Shown piece by piece: positions 45,235-55,855 of a stretch of DNA of 64,000 nucleotides (position 1 is its first letter; every line of letters starts with the position of its first letter). The notes under the pieces were generated by a model. That model saw nothing but the letters and a program-made list of their open reading frames with translations, ran no database searches and was not told the origin of the DNA. This DNA comes from Onthophagus taurus (lineage: Eukaryota; Arthropoda; Insecta; Coleoptera; Scarabaeidae), in NCBI RefSeq assembly GCF_036711975.1, contig NC_091970.1, positions 12,407,501 to 12,471,500 on the forward strand. The letters run 5' to 3'. Position numbers and translations under genes: made by a program.

Positions 45235-45573
45235 CCCGACTCAGTTGCATACTTCAGCATCAGTTTCATCTCTCCAAGGCTATCCGAAATAAGGACTATA
45301 TCGTCCGCGTAGCGCAAATTACTTAGGTATTGTCATCAATTTTTATACCTTTTTAAGTCCAATCCAGTTGTTTAAATGCACTCTCCAGGACTGTGATGAA
45401 CAATTTGGGTTCAACATTATATTGCCTTGTCTTAACCCACGCCCAATGAGTATTCGGTCAGTACTTTCATGCAATTTTACCGTCATTGTAGCATTTTTGT
45501 AAATGTAATAAATAAGTTTGGTGTATCGATAATGGACTCTGCATTCTTGAAGTACTTGCAAAACTGCCATCAA
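45235..45573 (-). pseudogene. LINE (RTE-like) fragment: RT palm region
   Basis: The minus strand reads YTKLIYYIYKNATMTVKLHE, then RILIGRGLRQGNIM (the 'GRGxRQGD' block), and in another frame LRGRYSPYFG... near the place expected for the FADD region. It is a degraded palm domain of the same type as 43884-44353, from which it is separated. Confidence 0.7.
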
Positions 45574-46015
45574 CTCAATTTAAATCAAATTTTATAAATA
45601 CCTCTAAATACCCATCTTGGGTAAATACCTCCGGGTATATATCCAGGGAATTTTCCCTTGAAAATAAATACCCGGGTATTTAACAAACTGTATAGAATAA
45701 ATAGACTTCGGACCTTTAGTTATTGTAAGTAAAATAGATTTATATATTATTTCTAAATAAATAAATATTTAAATGTGTTACGTACAATTATTTACAAGCT
45801 GTTTCAAAAATTTACTCAGCAAGTGTATTGAAATGTACGGTAAATTTTTTTGAAATACGGTAATTTTATCTGTAAAATACGGTACTTTCTGACGCAGAGG
45901 TTGGCAACGCTGGGCCGGGGTGTGGCACACCATAGATAACTTATATAGATGTGACAATTACGTAAAATTTTTGTACACGGCACCAGCGCTCCGAACGGCT
46001 CGGCCCAGTACTAAT

Positions 46016-46975
46016 AGGTTTGTTCGAGCAGCGGCAAAACCAATCTGCAAATTGGGAGACGCATGCGCAGTATGGTAACGGTGTTCGAGCAGTAAATAAA
46101 TCCCGAATTCTGACTTTTTCGACTACCAGTCGTGTGTTCGATCAGAATTTAGGATTAGTTGGGTACTGGTTGGGTATAGTTTTTACAATTTGCTGACTTT
46201 CGAAAAATTGTTGACGGATTGTGTACTGTCATGCGCAGTGGATACTTTGCGAGTTTGTTGGTAATAAACGTAGCACGTCGAGAGGGCGACACAATCGATT
46301 TATATTTGTAAACACAATATCCGCTTTATTAATCTGTAATTGTTGTTAACACGTTCTTAAGTACCTAGTATAAATCAGAGTATAAATAATCATCTCCGAT
46401 ATTTCGTCCTCAAGTGAAGATGTGCCTTTAGTAAATTTTGAATCAAGTGATGATGACCTAGAAGGTGAATTACTTGATTCGCCAGTGCGAATAAGGCCAA
46501 AAATGAAGAGTACTTCGACATAACAGTACAACAGTATAGCGACTCAGAATTTATGGAACATTTTCGTTTGAGTAGAGTAGTTGCTGAAGATCTAGCAAAT
46601 CGATTTAAAGCCAGCCAGTATTATAATTATCAAGCCGGAGGAAATGGAAAATTAACAGAAAACAACATATATTAATATTTCTGTGGTTTGCTGGTCATCA
46701 GACGGCTTCTTTCCGAGATGTAGCTGATAGATTTAATATTAGTATAAGTTCCCTACAAACTGTAATCCAGCGAACAGTGTATTTTATAAGCAACCTATCA
46801 GACGAAGTAATACAATGGCCATATACAATGTTTAATACAATGTTTTCATATTTTTACTGTTCGAGCTGTGACAAATATCGTACTAGTTCGCAATTAATCG
46901 TTACGTGCGCATGCGCATTCATGAATGCACTAATTTGTCACAAACTAATACCTAATTCTCTGCTCGAACAAACCT
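46016..46975 (+). mobile_element. PIF/Harbinger element remnant, about 960 bp
   Basis: Inverted ends AGGTTTGTTCGAGCAG and its complement CTGCTCGAACAAACCT are flanked by AAT on both sides. Inside, plus-strand pieces in different frames (46390-46830) read DDLEGELLDSPVRIRPKMK, HFRLSRVVAEDLANRF, YYNYQAGGNGKLTE, WFAGHQTASFRDVADRFNIS and VIQRTVYFISNLSDEVIQWP. This is the N-terminal domain of a Harbinger transposase. The DDE domain is gone. Internal CATGCGCA motifs recur near both ends. Confidence 0.8.
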
Positions 46976-46979
46976 AATA

Positions 46980-47463
46980 TTAAATAGTGGCTAACGTGAT
47001 AAATCTAAAATTTAATATTTTTGTGTGTAATTAAATAAAAAATTAAAATCATTTGTGAATTTTAATAATCTTTTTATTAAAATTATTATCATACACATAA
47101 AGTCTTATTTTAATATAAAAGAATAATAACTATAAACAATGTGTAATGATTAATGATACACTGTTAAAAATTTTACGAAGTAATTTAACTCTTCGGTATA
47201 AGGTGAAATATTACCGCGAAAAAGTGATAAATTTACCTAAATTCTAATAGGTTGCAACACGTTTGAGAGTCAAAATAACTTTGTTAAAAGATGTTAAAAA
47301 TACGGTGTTAATCTGTTTATTCCTCACAGTGTAACTTTACACTTTATAATACCTTATACCCCTTTCCATTTTGTAGCATTAAATGTAATGCCAATATTGT
47401 GTCTAAACTTGAAATTGACTGCTTAAAAAGTTGTCTCTTTGGTAATAATTTTCTTTTATTTCT
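46980..47463. other. AT-rich stretch, no gene
   Basis: No coding frame or element recognised. It lies downstream (minus strand) of the possible last exon of the THAP gene and may be its 3' flank. Confidence 0.35.
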
Positions 47464-47676
47464 TTAGGATGTTATACTCTGGCGCTGGAATTTCCTCTTA
47501 TACATCACTGCTTTCCTGTATAAATGTTGGGCTTTTGGTGATAAGTCGTCTTGTTTGTGGACACCAACTTCCTCCAATAAACTCTTCCTTTGTTTAGCTG
47601 TCAAAAAATATCCAATAATGATCCCGATTAACGCTGTTTCCCCATTAAGCGGGGTTACCCTGTAATATGAAATCAA
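47464..47676 (-). CDS. Possible 3' exon following the THAP exon
   Basis: An open frame follows a good acceptor (TTCATATTACAG) and reads VTPLNGETALIGIIIGYFLT, AKQRKSLLEEVGVHKQDDLS and PKAQHLYRKAVMYKRKFQRQ. A preceding segment at about 47880-47925 reads in phase into it (YGTLGCFNIHQCNLIGDFR) through a donor CAG|GTAAG at about 47847. The reading phase does not connect directly to the THAP exon at 48031, so a missing exon or a decayed gene is possible. I recognise no domain. Confidence 0.35.
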   Translation of the reverse strand: MISYYRVTPLNGETALIGIIIGYFLTAKQRKSLLEEVGVHKQDDLSPKAQHLYRKAVMYKRKFQRQSITS

Positions 47677-48030
47677 ACTTTAAAAAAATTATACTACATT
47701 CTTTTGTAATAAAAGGCAAATTAAACGTTTTTTGAATGATGTTTCGTTTATTAATAAATAACTCTTATTAAGAGTTATATGCCATTATAGATAATTTAAC
47801 CAGAGCTTTTCAAAATAAACGATTTATAAAACACATAATTTCTTACCTGAAGTCTCCAATGAGATTGCACTGGTGGATGTTGAAGCAACCTAAAGTCCCA
47901 TATCTGCATGTGGAGTAGTGGGCGTGTTATTCGAAACACTTGAAGTACTGACTTCTAAGTACTGATATCCTATATGTGAAAAAAAAAATGCCTCAATCAT
48001 AACAACATTTTGATAATTTTATACATATAC

Positions 48031-48279
48031 TGGCAACTTTAATGATGGTACTACTCCTTTCAACAATTTGTTGTTACGTCCAACATCCTCTCGTCGAAAA
48101 GGCTTATCACAAACTCGAAAATTATTATAAACCCTCAAGTGTTCACACTGAAGCAGGTTTTCTCGCACACAACATAAAACCCATCTTTGATATATTTCTG
48201 GATACATTTGTGGGTTTGGAAATCGGTAGAAACTTTCATACCTTTGTACGCATCCACTAATGGCGCAACTTTTTGACAT
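48031..48279 (-). CDS. THAP zinc-finger exon
   Basis: MSKSCAISGCVQRYESFYRF begins a C2CH THAP domain: Cys pair C5...C10, the RFPNP turn, RWVLCCVRENL, the RVCDKPF block (where Cys-x2-His is usual, here with Pro in place of His), and GVVPSLKLP as the closing proline motif. THAP domains bind DNA, in host factors and in P-type transposases. The exon has an acceptor (TTTTCTTGTAG) just before CAGAAAATG, a donor at 48030 (GTATATG), and an upstream 5' UTR exon ending CGTG|GTAAGT near 48493, so it looks like a real spliced gene. The His-to-Pro change would weaken zinc binding. Confidence 0.65.
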
Positions 48280-48560
48280 TTTCTGCTACAAGAAAATAAG
48301 ATGCATATATATTTATTTTACAAATACCTAATCCAGTTCCATAATCAATGTTTAAATTTCAGAGGTTTTTTATGAGCATTAGTTTCCATATTATTTTAAG
48401 GGCAACTTATATTTAAAAATTTATTGTGAAACTGGAGATCATAATATAATAATATGAAATAAATAAAAAAAAGTATATCAAATGTACTTACCACGAATAA
48501 AATTTCGTAAATTTCTTTAAAATTTACTATCAAACACAAAGCCGCATCAAAACACTAACC

Positions 48561-48889
48561 AACTTGACAAACAACTTAGAAAACAGTAGAAAAACAAATT
48601 GACGAAACGACTACTTAAATCCTAAAATATTTATTAATTTAAACTGCCAAGATAAAGTAGATATCTACATAATATAACGCAATATAACGCCATCTATCCC
48701 GTCGGCCCGATACTAATAATGACGTCACTTTGTACGAACACGACGTTAATAAGTGCCAGGGGTATGTGGCACACTCACTCATAGAAGACGCTTAATGGCG
48801 CACACCTCTGTTAATAATTTATATTCAATCTTAATAAAGATATAAATCAGAAGGCGTGGTGTTTATTATTAATAACACACACGACAGTG
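48561..48889. other. Putative promoter side of the THAP gene; no gene
   Basis: It contains CGTCGGCCCGATACTAATA (about 48698), similar to CTCGGCCCAGTACTAATA at 45998, and CCAGGGGTATGTGGCACAC (48758), similar to CCGGGGTGTGGCACAC at 45916. These two direct matches bracket the Harbinger/THAP block and may mark the edges of one larger element or of a duplication. Confidence 0.4.
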
Positions 48890-49384
48890 AGCTCTAAATT
48901 GTTAAAGTTTAGTTTAAATTTTGGGTTTTAAATGAAAAGGCTATTATCTCCCCATTTAAAAGTAAGTCTCACTACAAGGGTTTAATTTCATTGATTTAAT
49001 TGATTTCTATCTTTAATTTTAGCGCCCGAGATGCATTCGCCCCTCGACATGGCCTTTTCTTAAAGATATCTACAGGCTAGATTAAGATGTGTGTATTCAT
49101 TTTAAATGTTTATATTTATATTAATTTTTAATTTTAATTTATTCCAATTAAATTGGTCGCCTGAATGTAATTTGTTTTATTAAAATTAAATTAAATTTCC
49201 ATCCCCTACATGTATTAAGATTTACCTATTATTATTTCAAACATATAACTTTAAAGTTCATATTTAATTCACTTTTTTGATATAAGAAGATATTGAAGTT
49301 TGGGTTATTTAGAAATATCAAACAATTGCTTGAATTTATATGCAACCAAGCATATTTTTATTTCAAAATAGTATTTCTTATTTT

Positions 49385-49699
49385 CTATTCTTCAGCTAAA
49401 AATCTATGAAGTACTTCGGAACTTGATCCTTTTAAATTTAATTTAAAATTAGGACGTTTCAAGCAAAACGCACACCACATAATTTTACTTTCCACTAAAT
49501 CTACGAATTTATTCTTATTGATACTATTATGTTCTAATCTAACGACCTTTTCAATTGGTTTAAATTCGTCTTTATTTTCTAAAACATCCATTTCTATTAT
49601 AAGAATCCAATCGTACATCTCGAAACACTTCGCACATTTAATTGTTAAAGTTGAAATCAACTTTGACAACAACTCGCATGACACATCAATTCTTAACAT
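49385..49699 (-). pseudogene. 5'-truncated inverted copy of the CxxC protein gene
   Basis: From CFEMYDWILIIEMDVLENKD to the C-terminal EVLHRFLAEE, about 80 codons match the right-arm gene with only a Val/Ile difference visible (EKVVRLEH against EKIVRLEH). The preceding residues (MLRIDVSCELLSKLISTLTI) differ entirely: exon 1 and the start of exon 2 are replaced. The frame is still open with its own ATG, so a 104-residue product cannot be excluded. The 3' flank also matches the right arm. Confidence 0.7.
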
Positions 49700-49963
49700 A
49701 ATTTTTAATCCTCTTCAATCATAATTCAACAAAATTCTCTGCGTGGTTCAATAATACAAATATAAAAAGAAATACCAAATGACTCATTTTATAGGACACG
49801 TTTGTAACAAAATGACGTAATCTCCTGAAGATGCTGTAAATGTATAGCGAAACCGGTTGAGAGAAAAATTAAATAAAAATCCATTTAAGTGCAAAAACGA
49901 ATTTTATTTATCATTTTTTATTACGTTAGAAAATAAGTAACACTTGCTTTATCTAAATCACAT

Positions 49964-50075
49964 TATGACATTCAGAAAAACAGTTCTTTTTTTCATTACA
50001 ACATAAATAAACATTGCACGCAGTACATTTTGAGTGGGGTCTAGCTTTGGCAGAACAATTTTCACAACTTCGTTT
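49964..50075 (-). pseudogene. piggyBac transposase C-terminal Cys-rich tail, left arm
   Basis: The minus strand reads KRSCENCSAKARPHSKCTAC then NVYLCCNEKKNCFSECH and a stop. This is the cysteine-rich zinc-binding domain that ends piggyBac transposases and binds the transposon ends. Only this tail is left; the DDD catalytic domain is absent, replaced inward by satellite repeats. Confidence 0.85.
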
Positions 50076-50157
50076 TATTAAGTAATTTTGGCAGTAAATT
50101 TGAATATTTACTTATCAGACCTGTATTTACAGAACGACGAAAATCTGATAGAATATT

Positions 50158-52950
50158 GAGAAATATAACCTAAATGTATCAAAAAAGATGCTAATTTAAA
50201 AATTCGTGGAAGCCGTATTTATTGAAATTAAGGAATGAGACTTATTCTAGATTAAAGCTCAAAGTTTTCTCTTTACAATGAGGTATAATAATTGTTGGGT
50301 TGAATTGGAAAAATATTGAGAAAAAAAATGTTGAAATAAAACTTACATTTTCGTATAACCTAAAAGTGTCAAAAGAGATACTAATTTAAAATTTCCTGGA
50401 AGCCGTATTTATTGAAATTAAGGAATAAGACTTATTTTAAATTAAAGCTCAAAGCTTTCTCTTTACAATGATGTATAATAATTGTTGGGTTCGATTGGAA
50501 AAATATTGAAAAAAGAAATGTTGAAACAAAACTTACATTTTCGTATAACCTAAAAGTATCAAAAAAGATGCTAATTTAAAAATTCCTGGAAGCCGTATTT
50601 ATTGAAATTAAGAAATGAGACTTATTCTAAATTAAAGCTCAAAGCTTTCTCTTTACAATGATGTATAATAATTGTTGGGTTGGATTGGAAAAATATTTAG
50701 AAAAAAAATGTTGAAATAAAACTTACTTTTTCGTATAACCTAAAAGTGTCAAAAGAGATGTTAATTTAAAAATTCCTGGAAGCCGTATTTATTGAAATTA
50801 AAGAATTAGACTATTCTAAATTAAAGCTCAAAGCTTTCTCTTTAAAATGATGTATAATAATTGTTGGGTTGGATTGGAAAAATATTGAGAAAAAAAATGT
50901 TGAAATAAAACTTACATTTTCGTATAACCTAAAAGTGTCAAAAAAGATGCTAATTTAAAAATTCCTGGAAGCCGTATTTATTGAAATTAAGCAATGAGAC
51001 TTATTCTAAATTAAAGCTCAAAGCTTTCTTTTTACAATGATAAATAATAATCGTTGGGTTGGATTGGAAAAATATTGAGAAAAAAAATGTTGAAATAAAA
51101 GTTACATTTTCGTATAACCTAAAAGTGTCAAAAAAGATACTAATTTAAAATATCCTGGAAGCCGTATTTATTGAAATTAAGGAATGAGACTTATTCTAAA
51201 TTAAAGCTCAAAGCTTTCTCTTTAAAATGATGTATAATAACTGTTGGGTTGGATTGGAAAAATATTGAGAAATAAAAAAAAATGTTGAAATAAAACTTAC
51301 ATTTTCGTATAACCTAAAAGTGTCAAAAAAGATGCTAATTTAAAAATTCCTGGAAGCCGTATTTATTGAAATTAAGGAATAAGACTTATTTTAAATTAAA
51401 GCTCAAAGCTTTCTCTTTACAATGATGTATAATAATTGTTGGGTTCGATTGGAAAAATATTGAAAAAAGAAATGTTGAAACAAAACTTACATTTTCGTAT
51501 AACCTAAAAGTATCAAAAAAGATGCTAATTTAAAAATTCCTGGAAGCCGTATTTATTGAAATTAAGAAATGAGACTTATTCTAAATTAAAGCTCAAAGCT
51601 TTCTCTTTACAATGATGTATAATAATTGTTGGGTTGGATTGGAAAAATATTTAGAAAAAAAATGTTGAAATAAAACTTATTTTTCCGTATAACCTAAAAG
51701 TGTCAAAAGAGATGTTAATTTAAAAATTCCTGGAAGCCGTATTTATTGAAATTAAAGAATTAGACTATTCTAAATTAAAGCTCAAAGCTTTCTCTTTAAA
51801 ATGATGTATAATAATTGTTGGGTTGGATTGGAAAAATATTGAGAAAAAAAATGTTGAAATAAAACTTACATTTTCGTATAACCTAAAAGTGTCAAAAAAG
51901 ATGCTAATTTAAAAATTCCTGGAAGCCGTATTTATTGAAATTAAGGAATGAGACTTATTCTAAATTAAAGCTCAAAGCTTTCTTTTTACAATGATAAATA
52001 ATAATCGTTGGGTTGGATTGGAAAAATATTGAGAAAAAAAATGTTGAAATAAAAGTTACATTTTCGTATAACCTAAAAGTGTCAAAAAAGATACTAATTT
52101 AAAATATCCTGGAAGCCGTATTTATTGAAATTAAGGAATGAGACTTATTCTAAATTAAAGCTCAAAGCTTTCTCTTTAAAATGATGTATAATAACTGTTG
52201 GGTTGGATTGGAAAAATATTGAGAAATAAAAAAAAATGTTGAAATAAAACTTACATTTTCGTATAACCTAAAAGTGTCAAAAAAGATGCTAATTTAAAAA
52301 TTCCTGGAAGCCGTATTTATTGAAATTAAGCAATGAGACTTATTCTAAATTAAAGCTCAAAGCTTTCTTTTTACAATGATAAATAATAATCGTTGGGTTG
52401 GATTGGAAAAATATTGGGAAAAAAAATGTTGAAATAAAAGTTACATTTTCGTATAACCTAAAAGTGTCAAAAAAGATACTAATTTAAAATATCCTGGAAG
52501 CCGTATTTATTGAAATTAAGGAATGAGACTTATTCTAAATTAAAGCTCAAAGCTTTCTCTTTAAAATGATGTATAATAACTGTTGGGTTGGATTGGAAAA
52601 ATATTGAGAAATAAAAAAAAATGTTGAAATAAAACTTACATTTTCGTATAACCTAAAAGTGTCAAAAAAGATGCTAATTTAAAAATTCCTGGAAGCGGTA
52701 TTTATTGAAATTAAGCAATGAGACTTATTCTAAATTAAAGCTCAAAGCTTTCTTTTTACAATGATAAATAATAATCGTTGGGTTGGATTGGAAAAATATT
52801 GAGAAAAGAAATGTTGAAATAAAAGTTACATTTTCGTATAACCTAAAAGTGTCAAAAAAGATACTAATTTAAAATATCCTGGAAGCCGTAAATTAAGGAA
52901 TGAGACTTATTTAAAATTAAAGCTCAATGCTTTCTTTTTAAAATGATCTG
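50158..52950. repeat. About 190-bp satellite, roughly 14-15 tandem monomers with higher-order structure
   Basis: Each monomer contains TTTTCGTATAACCTAAAAGT, CCTGGAAGCCGTATTTATTG, AAATTAAAGCTCAAAGCTTT and TTGTTGGGTTGGATTGGAAA. Monomer spacing is 187-197 bp. Variant monomers recur: the TTGGGTTCGATTGG type at about 50485 and 51439 (954 bp, five monomers). The TTTACAATGATAAATAATAA type occurs at about 51030, 51984, 52368 and 52754, that is 954 bp and then about 385 bp (two monomers) apart. So a five-monomer unit was duplicated, then a dimer was amplified. Confidence 0.9.
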
Positions 52951-53060
52951 TAATAATTACACCTAATAGTCATTTATCAAAGAGATACCGTTTTGAACAA
53001 CAACATTCAACAAAACCACTTTTCACTAAACCTCACATCTGGACGAATAAGTTTAAATAT

Positions 53061-53907
53061 TAGGGCTCGGAATCGTATTCGAATAATTCGAATAGTCGAA
53101 TAGTCGAATATTCGTAATTCGAATAATTTTCATAATTTATAAGCCGAAAAGTAGAATATTTGAATAGTCGACTATTCTATTAATAGTCGAATATTTGAAT
53201 ATTCGACTATTCTAATAACACTCAATAGTTGATACAGAAAATGAAATGAATCATAACCCTAAAAAAAAAAGTGCCTTTGATATTTTGTTTCCAAATGAAA
53301 ATTCAGCAGCAGCTGATTTAAATGTAGTTGATATGTATTATTCAGACTGCCCTATACAAAAGAATATGTGTCCTTTGCAGTGGTGGAAAAACAATGAAAA
53401 TAACTATCCGAAATTGTCAAAGTATGCAAAATGTTATCTCTCTATTTCTGCGACATCAGTTTCATCGGAGCGTAGCTTCTCAAAAGCTGGTAATGTAGTG
53501 AACGCGAAACGCGCTTGTCTAAAATCAGACAATGTAAAAAAAATTTGTTTCTTAAGTGCAAATTTGTAGTCATTACGTTATTATATTATTAATACATTTT
53601 TCTTTTTCTCTTTATTGTTGTATTACTTTTTAACTTAACGAGGAAAAACATATTCTTACTTGTTTATTTGTTTCTCCTGAAATTCTGAAAATTTTTTAGT
53701 ATACGTTTTGTTAATCAAATAATCCGAATATTTGAAAAATTCGACGATTCGACTAGTCGATGACTATTCGACTAGTCGACGACTAGCCGACAACTACTTC
53801 ACTAGTCGAATATTAATAAATATTCGAATTATTCGACTATTCCAATTATTCGAATTGAAAATTACACGACTATTCGAATACTTAAATTTGTAAAATTCCG
53901 AGCCCTA
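53061..53907 (+). mobile_element. Internally deleted hAT element, 847 bp, 8-bp target duplication
   Basis: Inverted ends TAGGGCTCGGAAT and ATTCCGAGCCCTA are flanked by TTAAATAT at 53053-53060 and 53908-53915. Subterminal regions on both sides are dense in the words ATTCGAATA, TAGTCGAATA and GACTATTCGA, which are mutually complementary. It carries the 3' end of a hAT transposase (53246-53569). Confidence 0.92.
53246..53569 (+). pseudogene. hAT transposase C-terminal dimerisation domain
   Basis: The frame contains CPLQWWKNNENNYPKLSKYA, KCYLSISATSVSSERSFSKAG and NVVNAKRACLKSDNVKKICF, the classic hAT C-terminal signature (BED zinc-finger/Hermes-like group). The rest of the transposase was deleted when the element shrank. 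The remaining 107 codons are open, including an in-frame ATG at 53246. Confidence 0.85.
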
Positions 53908-54259
53908 TTAAATATACCTAAAAACCCTACAGTGCGGATTGTGTCATTTTTTAACCGGCGAGACGATAGCAACAAACCGCCCAGCAACAAACTTTTCCCT
54001 TTATATTTCCACCTACTTCTAGGGTCCATATCTTCGTTATATAGAAAGATAGCGAAAAACTAAACACATATCATCAACGGACGAAATGTCCGCTGATATG
54101 TTGATAATAAGAGCAAGAAAAAATAAGTAACGTCGCGCTGTCACGAATTTTTGCCGCGGCTAAACCACGCTTGGGTCAATAACTGTCTTATATGGCGAGG
54201 AGGAAACTCTAGAACTATATTCATCCTATGGGAAATTTTCTGCTCTTTTCATTGGTATA

Positions 54260-55855
54260 CAGGGTGATTCATAAGTAATGGGCCAAATTGTAAATGTACG
54301 TTCAGGAGGCCAAAATAATAATATTTTCATTAACAATAATGGGTCTTAGTCTGCTCCTTACTGAGATACAGGATGTTAAAGCGAAAAAAATAAAATAGAT
54401 TTTTGTTAATAGATCAGCTACTTTTCTACATAATGACTCATAGTTGACTTATAGTTTTTGTAAGGGTAAACAATAATGTGTGAGAGGATTTGAGTTAACT
54501 CGTAGATGTCGCCACATGCGCCATATGAATTATGAAACGTCAATGAGCTTTTACGTTTAATGAATAGTTTAAAACATTTTATTGTTAAGTAAACTGATTC
54601 ATTCTTGTCCTAACATAAATCAAAATGCCGAGACATAATTACTTTTCAAACGAAGAAATGAGAGACATGTTATGCGTTTACGCACAAGAACGTTTTTCTG
54701 GGCAAGCAGCATCCAGAAAATATCGTGAAATGTACCCTTACAGAAGGCAGCCAAACCGGAAGATATTTCAAAATATTTATAATCGATTGGGTGAAACAGG
54801 TTCATTTCGTCCAAAATATCATACAGGACGTCCTAAGATTATCACTCCGCAGCAAGAAGATGAAATTTTGGTAAGAATTGCGCAAAATTCTGAAATAAGC
54901 ACTCGTCGATTGTCTGCAGCAACTGGAATAAGCCAACCATCCGTGACTAGAACGGTGACTACACAAGGAAAATTTATATCCCTATCATTTTATACCTGTG
55001 CAAAATTTACTTCCAACAGATTATCGAATCAGAGTTCAATTTTGTCAGTGGCTAAAAGGAAAATTGAATAATAATCCAACATTCCTAAATAACATTCTTT
55101 TCACGGATGAAGCAACCTTTACCAGACGCGGAGTTTTTAATTGGCGAAATAGCTCATAATTAAGCTTAAATTTAATTTAACTTCGCACAACATTAACATG
55201 TAGGTTTTGATAACAGTTGTCGTAAGTGGTCTTAGTTCAAGTCTGTTCTAATGTTGTATTTCGTTTTATTAACTGGCGTACAATAAATTGTTTTATTACG
55301 TAATTTTTTTATGGTTTCAGTTTAATATTGTTATCAATTATCAATTACGGTTAGGTAAATGTCAACATTCCATGCCATGCTTGTGTCTTAACAGATTAAT
55401 GCTACGTCGACCACCGTGAAATGTAGTGTAGTGAATTAGTAAAATTCAAATATCTCGAAAATCGTTAATATTTTCAAGATCAAAGAAGTATAGCTTTTTT
55501 CTACAGAAATGATGGGGCTATCCAAATTAAACAAGTATGTTGTAAAATAATGAGCGATAAAAAATTTGTAGCTGATTTCATCTAATTCATATGGCGCATG
55601 TGGCGACATCTACGAGTTAAGTCAAATCCTCTCACACATTATTGTTTACCCTTACAAAAACTATAAGTCAACTATGAGTCATTATGTAGAAAAGTAGCTG
55701 ATCTATTAACAAAAATCTATTTTATTTTTTTCGCTTTAACATCCTGTATCTCAGTAAGGAGCAGACTAAGACCCATTATTGTTAATGAAAATATTATTAT
55801 TTTGGCCTCCTGAACGTACATTTACAATTTGGCCCATTACTTATGAATCACCCTG
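54260..55855 (+). mobile_element. DD41D-like Tc1/mariner element with about 290-bp inverted repeats
   Basis: CAGGGTGATTCATAAGTAAT at 54260 and its complement ending 55855, each with TA outside, start inverted repeats that stay over 95% alike for about 290 bp (GTAGATGTCGCCACATGCG and complement are the inner parts). The repeats are long relative to the 1.6-kb element. It is inserted in the foldback MITE at 53945-56248. It contains a shortened transposase gene. Confidence 0.9.
54625..55158 (+). pseudogene. Transposase of the 54260 element, N-terminal half only
   Basis: MPRHNYFSNEEMRDMLCVYA begins the double helix-turn-helix (residues 1 to about 120, including RLSAATGISQPSVTRT). After a frameshift near 54985, RVQFCQWLKGKLNNNPTFLN and NILFTDEATFTRRGVFNWRN carry the first catalytic Asp before a stop at about 55157. 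The remaining two-thirds of the catalytic domain are deleted. The element is therefore non-autonomous but keeps a DNA-binding domain. Confidence 0.88.

Larger units (their letters stand above)
43666..45690. mobile_element. Possible hAT-like element rich in GGGTAAATACC motifs, carrying LINE pieces
   Basis: CAGTGATGGGCGCTGGGTAAATACCC at 43669 onwards looks like a hAT terminus. A group of motifs such as GGGTAAATACCTCCGGGTAT and AATACCCGGGTATTT lies on the other side at 45600-45680. The two patches are rich in the same inverted words, but I cannot place a matching right terminus or target duplication. Between them are scrambled LINE fragments. Tentative. Confidence 0.35.
48890..50160 (-). repeat. 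Left arm of a large imperfect palindrome
   Basis: It is the inverted counterpart of 56262-58232. Outer part 48890-49680 matches 57420-58232 (including GTTAAAGTTTAGTTTAAATT, TAAGTCTCACTACAAGGGTT and the 3' half of the CxxC gene). Inner part about 49920-50160 matches 56262-56550 (piggyBac tail). The two parts are joined here by a different roughly 200-bp stretch containing GCGAAACCGGTTGAGAGAAA, whereas the right arm has the 5' half of the gene. Confidence 0.85.

Noticed and set aside
43666-45690. Firm hAT element call for the GGGTAAATACC-rich region
   Set aside because: No matching right end or 8-bp duplication could be found, so it is kept only as tentative.
47464-48279. Joining the THAP exon directly to the 47464-47676 frame as one gene model
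   Set aside because: The splice phases do not agree, so they are listed separately.
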